Assembly (NCBI RefSeq): GCF_946886105.1
Contig: NZ_CAMPHV010000024.1
Location: 7,524 to 71,523, forward strand
Length of the DNA: 64,000 nucleotides
Direction of reading: 5' to 3'
DNA from: an uncultured Pseudomonas sp.
Lineage (GTDB): Bacteria; Pseudomonadota; Gammaproteobacteria; Pseudomonadales; Pseudomonadaceae
A program made the position numbers and the translations under genes. Below the pieces are notes generated by a model, which searched no databases, was not told the DNA's origin, and worked only from the letters and a program-made list of their open reading frames with translations. Positions 36,278 to 46,867 of the stretch are shown piece after piece (the first letter of the stretch is position 1; every line of letters begins with the position of its first letter).

Positions 36278-37714
36278 ATGAGTATGAATCTGATCACTGT
36301 TCTCTACCTCGTCGCCTCGATCTGCTTTATCCAGGCGCTCAAAGGTCTGTCGCACCCGACTACGTCGCGCCGTGGCAACCTGTTCGGCATGCTCGGCATG
36401 GGCTTGGCAATCATTACCACCGTCGGCCTGATCTATAAGCTCGGCGCGGACATCGCGACGCAAGGCATCGGCTACGTGATCGTCGGCCTGCTGATCGGCG
36501 GCACCGCCGGCTCGATCATGGCCAAGCGCGTGGAAATGACCAAGATGCCGGAACTGGTCGCCTTCATGCACAGCATGATCGGCCTGGCCGCGGTCTTTAT
36601 CGCCATCGCCGCAGTCGTCGAGCCGCAATCCCTGGGCATAGTCGCAGCGCTGGGCGATGCAATCCCGGCCGGTAACCGCCTGGAGCTGTTCCTCGGTGCG
36701 GCCATCGGCGCCATCACCTTCTCCGGTTCGGTGATCGCCTTCGGCAAGCTCTCGGGCAAGTACAAGTTCCGCCTGTTCCAGGGCGCACCGGTACAGTTCA
36801 AGGGCCAACACATGATCAACCTGGCCGTCGGCCTGGCGATCGTCGGCCTGGGCCTGATGTACACCTTCACCGGTGACCTGACTGCCTTCGCCATCCTGCT
36901 GGCCCTGGCCTTCGTCATCGGCGTGCTGATCATCATCCCGATCGGCGGCGCGGACATGCCGGTGGTGGTGTCGATGCTCAACAGTTACTCGGGCTGGGCG
37001 GCGGCCGGTATCGGCTTCTCGCTGAACAACTCGATGCTGATCATCGCCGGCTCGCTGGTCGGCTCCTCGGGTGCGATCCTCTCGTACATCATGTGCAAGG
37101 CGATGAACCGTTCGTTCTTCAATGTGATTCTCGGCGGTTTCGGCGGCGACGCCGATGCCGGTCCGGCGGCGGGTAGCCAGGAGCAACGGCCGGTGAAATC
37201 CGGCTCGAGCGACGACGCGGCCTTCCTGCTGACCAACGCCGACAGCGTGATCATCGTCCCCGGCTACGGCCTGGCGGTGGCTCGCGCTCAGCATGCGCTG
37301 ATGGAGCTGGCGGAAAAGCTGACCCATCGCGGGGTCAACGTGAAGTACGCGATCCACCCGGTGGCCGGGCGGATGCCGGGCCATATGAACGTACTGCTGG
37401 CCGAGGCCGAAGTGCCTTACGAGCAGGTGTTCGAGATGGAGGACATCAACTCCGAGTTCGGCCAGACCGACGTGGTGCTGGTGCTCGGCGCCAACGACGT
37501 GGTCAACCCGGCGGCGAAGAACGATCCGAAGTCGCCGATCGCCGGCATGCCGATTCTCGAGGCCTTCAAGGCCAAGACCATCATCGTCAACAAGCGCTCG
37601 ATGGCCAGCGGCTACGCCGGCCTGGATAACGAGCTGTTCTATATGGACAAGACCATGATGGTGTTCGGCGACGCCAAGAAAGTCATCGAAGACATGGTCA
37701 AAGCCGTCGAATAA
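36278..37714 (+). CDS. pntB: NAD(P) transhydrogenase subunit beta
   Basis: A 478-residue subunit with about nine membrane helices (residues 1-260, including VEMTKMPELVAFMHSMIGLAA and GADMPVVVSMLNSYSGWAAA) followed by the NADP(H)-binding domain III (VIIVPGYGLAVARAQH, HPVAGRMPGHMNVLLAEA, VLGANDVVNPAAKNDPKSPI, NKRSMASGYAG). All conserved blocks are present. It completes the transhydrogenase with PntAA and PntAB, and the operon ends with a strong intrinsic terminator 17 bases on. Confidence 0.97.
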   Translation: MSMNLITVLYLVASICFIQALKGLSHPTTSRRGNLFGMLGMGLAIITTVGLIYKLGADIATQGIGYVIVGLLIGGTAGSIMAKRVEMTKMPELVAFMHSMIGLAAVFIAIAAVVEPQSLGIVAALGDAIPAGNRLELFLGAAIGAITFSGSVIAFGKLSGKYKFRLFQGAPVQFKGQHMINLAVGLAIVGLGLMYTFTGDLTAFAILLALAFVIGVLIIIPIGGADMPVVVSMLNSYSGWAAAGIGFSLNNSMLIIAGSLVGSSGAILSYIMCKAMNRSFFNVILGGFGGDADAGPAAGSQEQRPVKSGSSDDAAFLLTNADSVIIVPGYGLAVARAQHALMELAEKLTHRGVNVKYAIHPVAGRMPGHMNVLLAEAEVPYEQVFEMEDINSEFGQTDVVLVLGANDVVNPAAKNDPKSPIAGMPILEAFKAKTIIVNKRSMASGYAGLDNELFYMDKTMMVFGDAKKVIEDMVKAVE

Positions 37715-37730
37715 AGCGTACCGCCACACC

Positions 37731-37760
37731 AAAAAACCCGGCCAGCGTGCCGGGTTTTTT
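37731..37760 (+). terminator. Intrinsic terminator of the pnt operon
   Basis: AAAAAACCCGGC – CAGCGT – GCCGGGTTTTTT: a G+C-rich stem with a six-base loop and flanking A/T tracts, directly after pntB. Confidence 0.93.
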
Positions 37761-37785
37761 GTGCGCCGCGAACAAGCATCGGCAC

Positions 37786-37875
37786 AGGTACAGTTCGCTG
37801 CGTTTGCCCGGAAAAACAGTCGTAAAACTGTAATGTCGGTCAAGAGTCCTAGCAGCGCAATTTAAAACTGTACCT
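37786..37875. promoter_or_regulatory. Cluster of ACTGTA half-sites upstream of DUF1127 gene
   Basis: AGGTACAGTT (37786-37795) is an exact inverted copy of AACTGTACCT (37866-37875), and a third AAAACTGTA stands at 37824-37832. The rest of the gene-free 37761-38117 is unusually AT-rich for the window and contains a possible TATGAT -10 element at 37966. It probably holds the DUF1127 promoter and a repressor/activator site; the regulator is not in the window. Confidence 0.4.
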
Positions 37876-38117
37876 ATAGGAAAACACTGAAGATACGCGA
37901 CTAGCGCAGCTAATAATCTCGTTAAATGAGTTTTTGCAGAGTGATTAACTTAGCAGCAGTACAGCTATGATTTATTTTACGAACACAGTTACAAAGCAAC
38001 CTATCTAATAGGCACGCAATTTACTTTAGCTGTGACTATTGATCCTGCGATCACCCCTGGATAATTAACCCCAAGCAAAACACTCTCTAACCCCGCCATA
38101 AGCGGAAGGATGTCACC

Positions 38118-38333
38118 ATGGAACGTACCCTCAGTTCCGAGCTGTTCCTCGAAAGCAATGTTTCTAATTCCAATGCCGCCCTGCCTCTGCGCATGGCCGC
38201 CACTTTGCTGCAGTGGCAGCGTCGCTTGGTCAGCCGCCGTCAACTGGCGCGCCTCGATGCCCGCCTGCTGGCCGATGCCGGCATCAGCGAAGCACAGCGT
38301 CATGCCGAGCTGAGCAAGCCATTCTGGCGTTAA
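38118..38333 (+). CDS. DUF1127 small protein, copy 1
   Basis: A 71-residue arginine-rich protein, ATG 38118 behind GGAAGGATG. The C-terminal half QWQRRLVSRRQLARLDARLL-ADAGISEAQRHAELSKPFWR is the DUF1127 (YjiS-like) domain, including its terminal KPFWR. DUF1127 proteins have been linked to RNA binding and to phosphate, carbon and stress physiology in other proteobacteria; no activity is established here. It is monocistronic, ending in an intrinsic terminator, and is a paralogue of the gene at 38850. Confidence 0.9.
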   Translation: MERTLSSELFLESNVSNSNAALPLRMAATLLQWQRRLVSRRQLARLDARLLADAGISEAQRHAELSKPFWR

Positions 38334-38358
38334 GCCGAGGCGCAGCCCGCGCTTACCG

Positions 38359-38396
38359 AAAACCCCGCCCACATTTGCGTGTCGGCGGGGTTTTTG
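38359..38396 (+). terminator. Intrinsic terminator after first DUF1127 gene
   Basis: AAAACCCCGCC (38359-38369) pairs with GGCGGGGTTTT (38384-38394), followed by further T residues. Confidence 0.9.
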
Positions 38397-38455
38397 GTTT
38401 TTAGCTGGCGGGTTATGTAGCGGCGCAGTGCATTGAGTTTCTTGGGCGGGCGGCA

Positions 38456-38735
38456 CCATACAGAAGCTGGCGCAGCAAGCGGCACAGTTAGCTGAAACCG
38501 TAGGTTGGGTTAGCGGCGCTGCACCGGGCGCACAAACACCCGCGCTAGCGAACGCCGCGTAACCCAACAAGACCTCCACCCGGTGTCGTTCCGGCATGCG
38601 TTCTGTTGGGTTACGCGGCGGCCAACGACGATGGCGCTGCTTGAACCGCAATAATCGCCGCTAACCCAACCTACGGGCTCAAGAGCGGGCAGGCCATACA
38701 GAAGCTGGCGCAGCAAGCGGAACAGTTGGCTGAAA
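38456..38735. repeat. 42-bp direct repeats flanking a palindromic element
   Basis: Near-identical 42-base copies at 38456-38497 and 38694-38735 (three differences; core CAGAAGCTGGCGCAGCAAGC) lie on either side of the palindrome 38498-38676. Read in one frame the repeat gives IQKLAQQAEQLAE, so it may be a fragment of a coding sequence. The arrangement could be a duplication created when the element inserted or moved. Confidence 0.65.
38498..38676. repeat. 179-bp nested palindromic REP-like element
   Basis: Perfect 21-base inverted ends (38498-38518 and 38656-38676, starting CCGTAGGTTGGGTTAGCGG) enclose a second palindrome whose arms GCCGCGTAACCCAACA and TGTTGGGTTACGCGGC lie at about 38553-38568 and 38604-38619. 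The ends match the gcdH-leader palindrome family (GTAGGTTGGG). It has no coding capacity. Confidence 0.75.
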
Positions 38736-38849
38736 AACCACACTGCACCGGTACAATGCTGTGCTGCTGTGACTGCAAGCCGCGGCGCCGCGGCGCGATC
38801 ATGGCTCCCCATACCCCACACCCGCGCCGACGCGGGAAGGTCAGCCGCC

Positions 38850-39056
38850 ATGGAACGCAGCCTCAGTAGCAGCCTGCCCACGTTCAACCCAGCACATCGG
38901 CACTGGTTCCAGCGCCTGCTGGCCGCCCTGCAGCAGTGGCGGCACAATGCCCGCAGCCGCAGGCAACTGGCAAAGCTCGATGCATACCTGCTGAGCGATG
39001 CCGGCATCACCGAAAGCGACCGCCTGGCGGAGATCAGCAAACCGTTCTGGCGCTGA
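38850..39056 (+). CDS. DUF1127 small protein, copy 2
   Basis: A 68-residue paralogue of the gene at 38118, start ATG 38850 behind GGGAAGG. It shares the N-terminus MER(T/S)LSS and the C-terminal DUF1127 domain RRQLAKLDAYLLSDAGITESDRLAEISKPFWR. Between the two copies lies only the repeat element, so they are a tandem duplication later separated by insertion. It ends nine bases before the convergent wbpZ stop. Confidence 0.9.
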   Translation: MERSLSSSLPTFNPAHRHWFQRLLAALQQWRHNARSRRQLAKLDAYLLSDAGITESDRLAEISKPFWR

Positions 39057-39065
39057 CCGACGCCC

Positions 39066-40211
39066 TCAGGACCTGGCACCCACGCCGATCGGCAAGCGCT
39101 CCTCGGCCAGCAGCTCGCGATACAGGGCGGCCATCTGCCGCCCCATGCGCTCGGCGGTGAACAGCTGCCGATAGCGCTGCTCGGCGCGCCGGCCCATTTG
39201 CGCGGCCAAGCCCGGGTTGTCCCAAAGCGTGCGCATCGCTTCGCGCAACGCCAGCGGATCGCTGGGCGGCACCACCAGGCCGGTGTGGTTATGCAGGTTG
39301 ATATAGCTGGTGCCGGTGCCGATCTCGCTGGAGATCATCGCCTTGCCGAACATCGCCCCTTCCAGCAGGGAAATGCCGAACGCCTCCGAACGCAGGTGCG
39401 AAGGAAACACCAGGGTGCTGCACAGTTGCAGCAACGCCACCTTGTCCTCGTCGCCCAGGCGGCCGACGAAATGCACGTTATCCAACCCCAGGGCCTGTGC
39501 CTGCGCGCGCAGTTCCAGCTCCAGCGGGCCGGCGCCGACCACCACGACCGGATACTCGGCGCCCTTGATGGCCTCGAGCAAAATATGCAGGCCCTTGTAG
39601 TAGCGCATGACCCCGACGAACAGGAAGAACCGCGAACCGAAGCGCTGCCGCCACCGCGCCAGACGCGCCGAGGAAGGCAGCGGGTAGCTCAGCTTGTCCA
39701 GGCCATAGGGGATGACCGTGGTTTTATCGCGGTAGCGCGCCAGCACCTCGCTGGTTTCCAGATAATTCGGCGAGGCGGCGACGATCCGGTCGGCGCTGCC
39801 GAGAAAGCGGTGCATCAGGGGCCGATAGAGTTTCAGCAGGTGCTGCTGGCGAACGATGTCCGAATGGTAGGTGACCACCGTCGGCTTGCGGATTTGCGCG
39901 GCGAAGTGCAGCACATCCATAAATGGCCAGGGAAAGTGGTAGTTGATCACATCGGCCTCGGCCGCCAATGCCTTGAAGCGCCTGAACAGGCTGTAGGAAA
40001 AGCCCGTGGAGGCGATCTGCACATCCAGCTTGGCGCGATGCACATGGTGATTGGCGAGCAGCAGATCGCGCGGCTCGGGCTTAGCGCTGAGGGTCAGCAC
40101 ATGGCTTTCGATGCCGTGGGCGATGCCGCTCTGGCAGATCTGATAGATCGCTTGTTCGATACCGCCGACGGTTTCCGGCAGATAGGTTTTGAACAAATGT
40201 AGTACGCGCAT
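39066..40211 (-). CDS. wbpZ: D-rhamnan glycosyltransferase WbpZ (GT4)
   Basis: A 381-residue GT-B glycosyltransferase of family 4. N-terminal MRVLHLFKTYLPETVGGIEQ contains the Gly-rich loop, VTYHSDIVRQ is typical, and the donor-site segment RSEAFGISLLEGAMFGKAMIS carries the E-x7-E pattern. Its ATG follows the wbpY stop with no gap. Order and neighbours (gmd, rmd, wzm, wzt, wbpX, wbpY) match the common polysaccharide antigen locus of P. aeruginosa, where WbpZ adds the first D-rhamnose to the primed undecaprenyl carrier. It is last in the cluster. Confidence 0.88.
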   Translation of the reverse strand: MRVLHLFKTYLPETVGGIEQAIYQICQSGIAHGIESHVLTLSAKPEPRDLLLANHHVHRAKLDVQIASTGFSYSLFRRFKALAAEADVINYHFPWPFMDVLHFAAQIRKPTVVTYHSDIVRQQHLLKLYRPLMHRFLGSADRIVAASPNYLETSEVLARYRDKTTVIPYGLDKLSYPLPSSARLARWRQRFGSRFFLFVGVMRYYKGLHILLEAIKGAEYPVVVVGAGPLELELRAQAQALGLDNVHFVGRLGDEDKVALLQLCSTLVFPSHLRSEAFGISLLEGAMFGKAMISSEIGTGTSYINLHNHTGLVVPPSDPLALREAMRTLWDNPGLAAQMGRRAEQRYRQLFTAERMGRQMAALYRELLAEERLPIGVGARS

Positions 40212-41345
40212 CTAGTGCTCCAAGGCCTTTCGGTAGGCGGCAATCGTGTGGGTCGCGCAGCGCTTCCAACTGAAGTGCTGCGCCCGTTGTAAACCGCAGG
40301 CGCGGCGCGCCTGCCATTCCGCCGGGTCCTCGATCAAGCGCAGAACCGCTTCGCACCAACTCCGATCATCCCCGGGCTCGATATACACCCCGGCCTCGCC
40401 GGCCACTTCGGGTAATGCGGCGCGCGGCGCCAGTACTACCGGCACCCCGCTGGCCATCGCTTCCAGCACGGGTAGACCGAAACCCTCGTACAGCGATGGA
40501 AACAACAACATGCGCGCGCCGGCCAGCAGCTCGGCCAACGCCCGGTCATGCTGATAACCGAGCAGACGCACCTGGCCGCTGGCCAAGGCGCGCTGCAGAT
40601 CGACGGCGAAATCCTCGCCGCGCCAGCCCGCCATGCCCGCAACCACCAGCGGGAAACGCGCGCGCGTGGCCGCCGGCAACAAGGCGTAGGCGCGCAGCAC
40701 CTGGCTCAGGTTCTTGCGCGGTTCCAGGGTGCCGACGCACAACAGATAAGCCCCCGGTTGCAGCCCCAACACCGCCAGGCTTTCGCGCAGCTGGTGGGCC
40801 GGGCGCGGATGAAAACGCTCGGCGTAACCCAAAGGCGCGACCTGCAAGCGCGCTGCGGCCACGCCGTAGTGCCGGCTGATTTCATCGGCGACGAACTGCG
40901 AGTCGGTGAGAATGCACTGCGCCCGCTCCAGCGCCGGGCCGATGCGCCGCCTGATCTCCGCCAGGCGGTCGCGCGGCTGGGTGTGCGGGTAATGCAGGTG
41001 CGTCAGATCGTGCAGGGTCATCACCATCGGCCCGGCGAAATCCAGCGGCCACAGGCTCGGCTCGTGATAGAGCTCGGTGGCGCGGCGGTGCGCGCCACGC
41101 TCGAAACGCCGCTGATCGAGCGCGCGACGGATGCGATAAGCCCCCGGTACCTGCTTGGCCCACGCCGCCCAGCGGCTGTAACCGGGCAAGGCCGCGCGCG
41201 GCACTTCGCGGCTCCAACCCCAGCCATGAAAGAGTTCCAACTCGATCCGCGGGTCGGCACGCAACGCGGCGATCAGTTCGATCAGGTACTGGCCGATGCC
41301 GGTACGCGGGGCTTGCAGAATCCGTGCGTTAAGGGCAATCCGCAT
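40212..41345 (-). CDS. wbpY: D-rhamnan glycosyltransferase WbpY (GT4)
   Basis: A 377-residue GT4 enzyme. It begins MRIALNARILQAPRTGIGQYL, with the acceptor-side loop, and contains GTLEPRKNLSQVLRAY and SLYEGFGLPVLEAMASGVPVV, the family's phosphate-binding and E-x7-E segments. The start overlaps the end of wbpX by 17 bases. By position and length it corresponds to WbpY, which with WbpX extends the D-rhamnan chain from GDP-D-rhamnose on the cytoplasmic face of the inner membrane. Confidence 0.88.
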   Translation of the reverse strand: MRIALNARILQAPRTGIGQYLIELIAALRADPRIELELFHGWGWSREVPRAALPGYSRWAAWAKQVPGAYRIRRALDQRRFERGAHRRATELYHEPSLWPLDFAGPMVMTLHDLTHLHYPHTQPRDRLAEIRRRIGPALERAQCILTDSQFVADEISRHYGVAAARLQVAPLGYAERFHPRPAHQLRESLAVLGLQPGAYLLCVGTLEPRKNLSQVLRAYALLPAATRARFPLVVAGMAGWRGEDFAVDLQRALASGQVRLLGYQHDRALAELLAGARMLLFPSLYEGFGLPVLEAMASGVPVVLAPRAALPEVAGEAGVYIEPGDDRSWCEAVLRLIEDPAEWQARRACGLQRAQHFSWKRCATHTIAAYRKALEH

Positions 41346-42720
41346 AGAGTGGCGCCTTGGCAGGTGCGGGCGCCAACGTGGCCCGCTGCAGACCGCTCAA
41401 GGTACCCGCGACCAACTGCCTGGCCGCGCCACTCCAATCCACCCATTGCCATTCGACCACCGGCCGCGCGGCCGGGAACTGTCCCGAGGTTTCGAACGCC
41501 TGGATCCGCTCGACCAGCGACTGCGGATCGGCCAGATCGAAATACGCCATGAAATCGCCACCGATCTCCCTGAACACCGGGATGTCGCTCGCCATCACCG
41601 GCAGTCCGCGCTGCATCGCCTCGACCAGCGGCAAGCCGAAACCTTCGGCATGGGACGGGAACACCAGGGCGCGCGCATGGGAATACGCATGCTCCAGGCT
41701 GCGATCGTTGACCCGGTTGAACATGAACAGGCGCTTGCCATGCAGAGGATGCTTATGAATCCGCTCGATCAGCGCATCGCACTTCCAACCGACCTTGCCG
41801 ATGATGCATAGACGCGCCCTGGAGCCCTGCGCCCATAGACGCTCGAAGGCGTCGAGCAGGTAGGCGTGGTTCTTGCGCGGCTCGATGGTGCTGACCATCA
41901 GGTACACCGGCTCGCGCTTGGCGAACACCCGGCGCAAGGCGGGATACAGCGGCTCGTCGGCGCGGCTCAGGTCCAGCTCGCAGCCGAGGTGGAAGTGGCC
42001 ATGCCAACGCCGGCTGGCCTCGCGCACGCCCAGGCGCCGCTGCAGTTCGCGCTCGACCTGCTCACTGATGGTCTTGGAAATCGCCATGAAGCCGTCGGCG
42101 GTCTGCGCGATCCAGTCGAACCAGCGGTCGAACACCTTGACCAGGCCGGCGTCGCAGAACTGCGGGTGGGTCAGCGGAATCAGGTCGTAGATCACCGAGA
42201 CGATGCCCACCCCGCGGCGCTTGAGGCGTTCGGCCAGCTCGAAGAAATCGGCGTGCCAGGACGAGTCGAGCAACAACAATTGATCGCCGTCTTCGACCTG
42301 CAACGGCATCGCCCGCTCCGGTGCCGGCCGCGAGTTGCGGTTGAGCCAGAGCAGACCGCGCAGCGGCATGGTGATCACCAGGCTGAGCAGCTTGCACAGC
42401 AGAAACAGCGCGCGCCGCGCGGTGAGCGAGGTACGCAACGGGCGCAGGCGTTCGAGCCGCGAATGCCACCACCAATAGCGGTTGCGCGCGTGATCCAGGC
42501 GGATGATCAGCGCCTGGCGGATCGGCGTCTGTTTTTGCGGCTTCAACGGCGCCAGGCTCAGCACCCGGTACAGTTGTCCGCCGTGCATCATCACCGGCAC
42601 GCATTCGACATCTCCCGGCAGGCTATCGAGCTGTTTGATCACGTTGCGCACCACGCGCTGGATACCGGAATTGTCCTGCGGGTGCTCGTAGACATAGGTG
42701 CATTCAATCAGGAAGCGCAT
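41329..42720 (-). CDS. wbpX: D-rhamnan glycosyltransferase WbpX
   Basis: A 463-residue GT4 enzyme. I chose ATG 42720 (MRFLIECTYVYEHPQDNSGI) behind TGAGGAAG; the frame is open to 42999 but that part lies within wzt. It contains STIEPRKNHAYLLDAFERLW and FPSHAEGFGLPLVEAMQRG. The N-terminal half includes an extra hydrophobic, Arg-rich stretch (about residues 100-150) that may touch the membrane. Position between wzt and wbpY supports WbpX, a D-rhamnosyltransferase of chain elongation. Confidence 0.87.
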   Translation of the reverse strand: MRFLIECTYVYEHPQDNSGIQRVVRNVIKQLDSLPGDVECVPVMMHGGQLYRVLSLAPLKPQKQTPIRQALIIRLDHARNRYWWWHSRLERLRPLRTSLTARRALFLLCKLLSLVITMPLRGLLWLNRNSRPAPERAMPLQVEDGDQLLLLDSSWHADFFELAERLKRRGVGIVSVIYDLIPLTHPQFCDAGLVKVFDRWFDWIAQTADGFMAISKTISEQVERELQRRLGVREASRRWHGHFHLGCELDLSRADEPLYPALRRVFAKREPVYLMVSTIEPRKNHAYLLDAFERLWAQGSRARLCIIGKVGWKCDALIERIHKHPLHGKRLFMFNRVNDRSLEHAYSHARALVFPSHAEGFGLPLVEAMQRGLPVMASDIPVFREIGGDFMAYFDLADPQSLVERIQAFETSGQFPAARPVVEWQWVDWSGAARQLVAGTLSGLQRATLAPAPAKAPLYADCP

Positions 42721-43981
42721 GCTGTTCTTCCTCAATTGCAGAAGAAATAACCGCAGACGACGACCGCTCGATGGCGACTTGCGAGTCCAACCAGGCGCAG
42801 CCGACGAAGTCGGGCCGGCCGGTGTTGATGACATGGAATACCAGGGCGAAATCGCGCCATTCGTAGTTGGTATCCAGGTGCGAATCGAAGCGCGAAAGCG
42901 ACAGGGCGATCGAATAATTGCCCTTGCCCAACCGCGCCGGAAAGGCGAAGCGGTACACCACCCGCTCGCCGGCCCGCAGGTGTTCCAGGGCGCGGTCAAG
43001 CCGGTGGGTGTTGATGCCGTAGATCGCCTGGCCCATGCGGTCCTTGATCATGAAACCGAGTACCAGGCGGCTGATGTCGGCCTTGATCTCCACCGTCACC
43101 TGCAAGGTCACCTGGCTGCCGACCGAGACGACTTCGATGCGCTGCTCCTGCTCGTTGAGCAGCGCCACATCGCTGAAGCAGGCCTCGCCGGTGCCGGAGA
43201 TGGTGCGGATCTGCCCCCCGGGAAGGCGCTCCTGGCGCACCGTTTGTTGTTCCTTTTCCGCCAGCATGGCGCTGTAGAAATCCATCACCTCCTCAGGCGC
43301 GCCCTCCAGCGCCAACCGGCCGCCGGCCAGGAGGATGGCGCGGTCGCACAGCGACTGAATCGCCTGGCGGTCATGGGAGACGATCAGCAAGGTGGTGCCG
43401 GCTTTGCGGAACGCGCGGATGCGATCGAAGCTCTTGTGCTGGAAATAGGCGTCGCCGACCGACAAGGCTTCGTCGACGATCAATACGTCGGGGCGCCGCG
43501 CCGTCGCCACGCTGAACGCCAGGCGCATCTGCATGCCGCTGGAGTAGGTGCGCACGGGATGGTCGAGGTATTCGCCGATCTCGGCGAAGGCTTCGATCTC
43601 GGGCATCAGCGCATGCAGTTCCTCCATGCTCAAGCCCAGCAACTGCCCGGCCATAAAGACGTTCTGCCGGCCGCTGAAATCCGGGTGAAAACCCATGCCC
43701 AGCTCGAGCAGCGCGGCGACCCGGCCGTGAATCTCGATCTGCCCGGCGTTCGGTTGGGTGGTGCCGGTGATCATCTTCAGCAGCGTGCTCTTGCCCGCGC
43801 CGTTGACCCCGATGATGCCCAGCGCCTCGCCCGGCTCGACCGCGAAGGAGATGTCCTGCAATACCCAGGTCAGCTGGTGACGCGGTGCCGAGAAGGGAAT
43901 CATCCATTCGGCCAGGCGCGCCCAGCGTGTGGGGTACTGTTTATAAGCCTTACCCAGTTGGCTAACGCGAATACTGCCCAT
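42704..43981 (-). CDS. wzt: O-polysaccharide ABC transporter ATPase Wzt
   Basis: A 425-residue ATPase. Residues about 1-250 are the nucleotide-binding domain: GVNGAGKSTLLKMITG (Walker A), YSSGMQMRLAFSVATARR (signature) and DVLIVDEALSVGDAYF (Walker B). Residues about 280-420 form the Wzt C-terminal beta-sandwich that in other ABC-exported O-antigens recognises the capped non-reducing end. That capping requirement matters here because candidate methyltransferases are encoded at 52-56 kb. Its start shares a base with the wzm stop. Confidence 0.93.
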   Translation of the reverse strand: MGSIRVSQLGKAYKQYPTRWARLAEWMIPFSAPRHQLTWVLQDISFAVEPGEALGIIGVNGAGKSTLLKMITGTTQPNAGQIEIHGRVAALLELGMGFHPDFSGRQNVFMAGQLLGLSMEELHALMPEIEAFAEIGEYLDHPVRTYSSGMQMRLAFSVATARRPDVLIVDEALSVGDAYFQHKSFDRIRAFRKAGTTLLIVSHDRQAIQSLCDRAILLAGGRLALEGAPEEVMDFYSAMLAEKEQQTVRQERLPGGQIRTISGTGEACFSDVALLNEQEQRIEVVSVGSQVTLQVTVEIKADISRLVLGFMIKDRMGQAIYGINTHRLDRALEHLRAGERVVYRFAFPARLGKGNYSIALSLSRFDSHLDTNYEWRDFALVFHVINTGRPDFVGCAWLDSQVAIERSSSAVISSAIEEEQHALPD

Positions 43982-44778
43982 CAGAGTTCATCCACCATTT
44001 CGCCGGAGCGTTTGCGGAACAGGCGCATGCCCAACAGGCACAGCGCGGCGGCGAGCAAGGCGGTCGGCCAGAGCGCGTGCCAGTCCGGCCATTGGCCATA
44101 GACGAAGATGCCCTGGTACGCGGCGATCAACGGCGCCATGGGATTCAGGTCGATCAGCGGCTGGATGCCCTCGGGGAGAATCGACAGCGGGTAGACGATG
44201 GGGGTGAACCAGAACCAGAACTGCAGAAAGATCCCGACGAACTGCCCGACATCGCGGAAGAACACGTTGAGCACGCCGAGAATGATCCCCAGGCCGATGG
44301 AGAACGCGGTTTGCACGAGCAACACCGGGACGATCCCGAGCAGCGCCCAGCCGGGGAAGTTGTCCGTCACCAGGAGGAAACCGAGAAACAGCGCGAAGAT
44401 GATCGCGAAGTTCACCCCGGCATTCAGCACCACGATCAGCGGCAGACAGATCCGCGGGAAGGCGAGCTTCTTGATCAGATTGGCATGTTCGAGAAACACC
44501 GACTGGCTGCGCCCGATCACCTCGGCGAAAAAACCCCAGGCGAGAATCCCCGCGCACAGGTAGATGCCGTAGGCCAGGCTGTTGTCCACGCCGGGCAGGC
44601 GGGCTCTCATCAATTGGGAAAAGATCACCGTGTAGACCACGATCATCGATAACGGATTAAGGATCGTCCAGGTCGCGCCCAGCAAGGAATTGCGATAGCG
44701 CGTTTGAAACTCGCGCTTGACGCTGCCCAGAACGAATCCGCGGTAATTCCATACCGCACCAACCATACTCGCCGTCAC
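43981..44778 (-). CDS. wzm: O-polysaccharide ABC transporter permease Wzm
   Basis: A 265-residue ABC-2 type membrane permease with about six helices. I prefer GTG 44778 (MTASMVGAVWNYRGFVLGS) behind AGGA; a TTG at 44799 would add seven residues. The amphipathic VKREFQTRYRNSLLGATWTILNPLSMI segment and YGIYLCAGILAWGFFAEVI are typical of Wzm/RfbA exporters. With Wzt it flips the completed D-rhamnan across the inner membrane. The wbpW gene that usually lies between gmd and wzm is absent; only 138 non-coding bases separate them. Confidence 0.92.
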   Translation of the reverse strand: MTASMVGAVWNYRGFVLGSVKREFQTRYRNSLLGATWTILNPLSMIVVYTVIFSQLMRARLPGVDNSLAYGIYLCAGILAWGFFAEVIGRSQSVFLEHANLIKKLAFPRICLPLIVVLNAGVNFAIIFALFLGFLLVTDNFPGWALLGIVPVLLVQTAFSIGLGIILGVLNVFFRDVGQFVGIFLQFWFWFTPIVYPLSILPEGIQPLIDLNPMAPLIAAYQGIFVYGQWPDWHALWPTALLAAALCLLGMRLFRKRSGEMVDEL

Positions 44779-44916
44779 TGTTAAATCCTGCCGTATCAAT
44801 CGTCGAAATGAACGATGTCATCCGGGTAGGAAGCCGCTCTGTTACTACGAATATCAGCAGATCGATCGACCCGGGGTTCTCCAGGCGGCTCGGGGGCCGC
44901 CGGACGGGGCTATGGG

Positions 44917-46799
<1,883 letters not shown>

Positions 46800-46867
46800 G
46801 CGAATATCCATCCTCGCCAGGTTCGTCGGCATGCCCACGCTATGAGCGGAGACGTGTCGGAAAAGTT

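Noticed and set aside
36020..37843. A 607-codon minus-strand frame opposite pntAB and pntB
   Set aside because: His/Asp/Gln-rich shadow of conserved transhydrogenase coding sequence.
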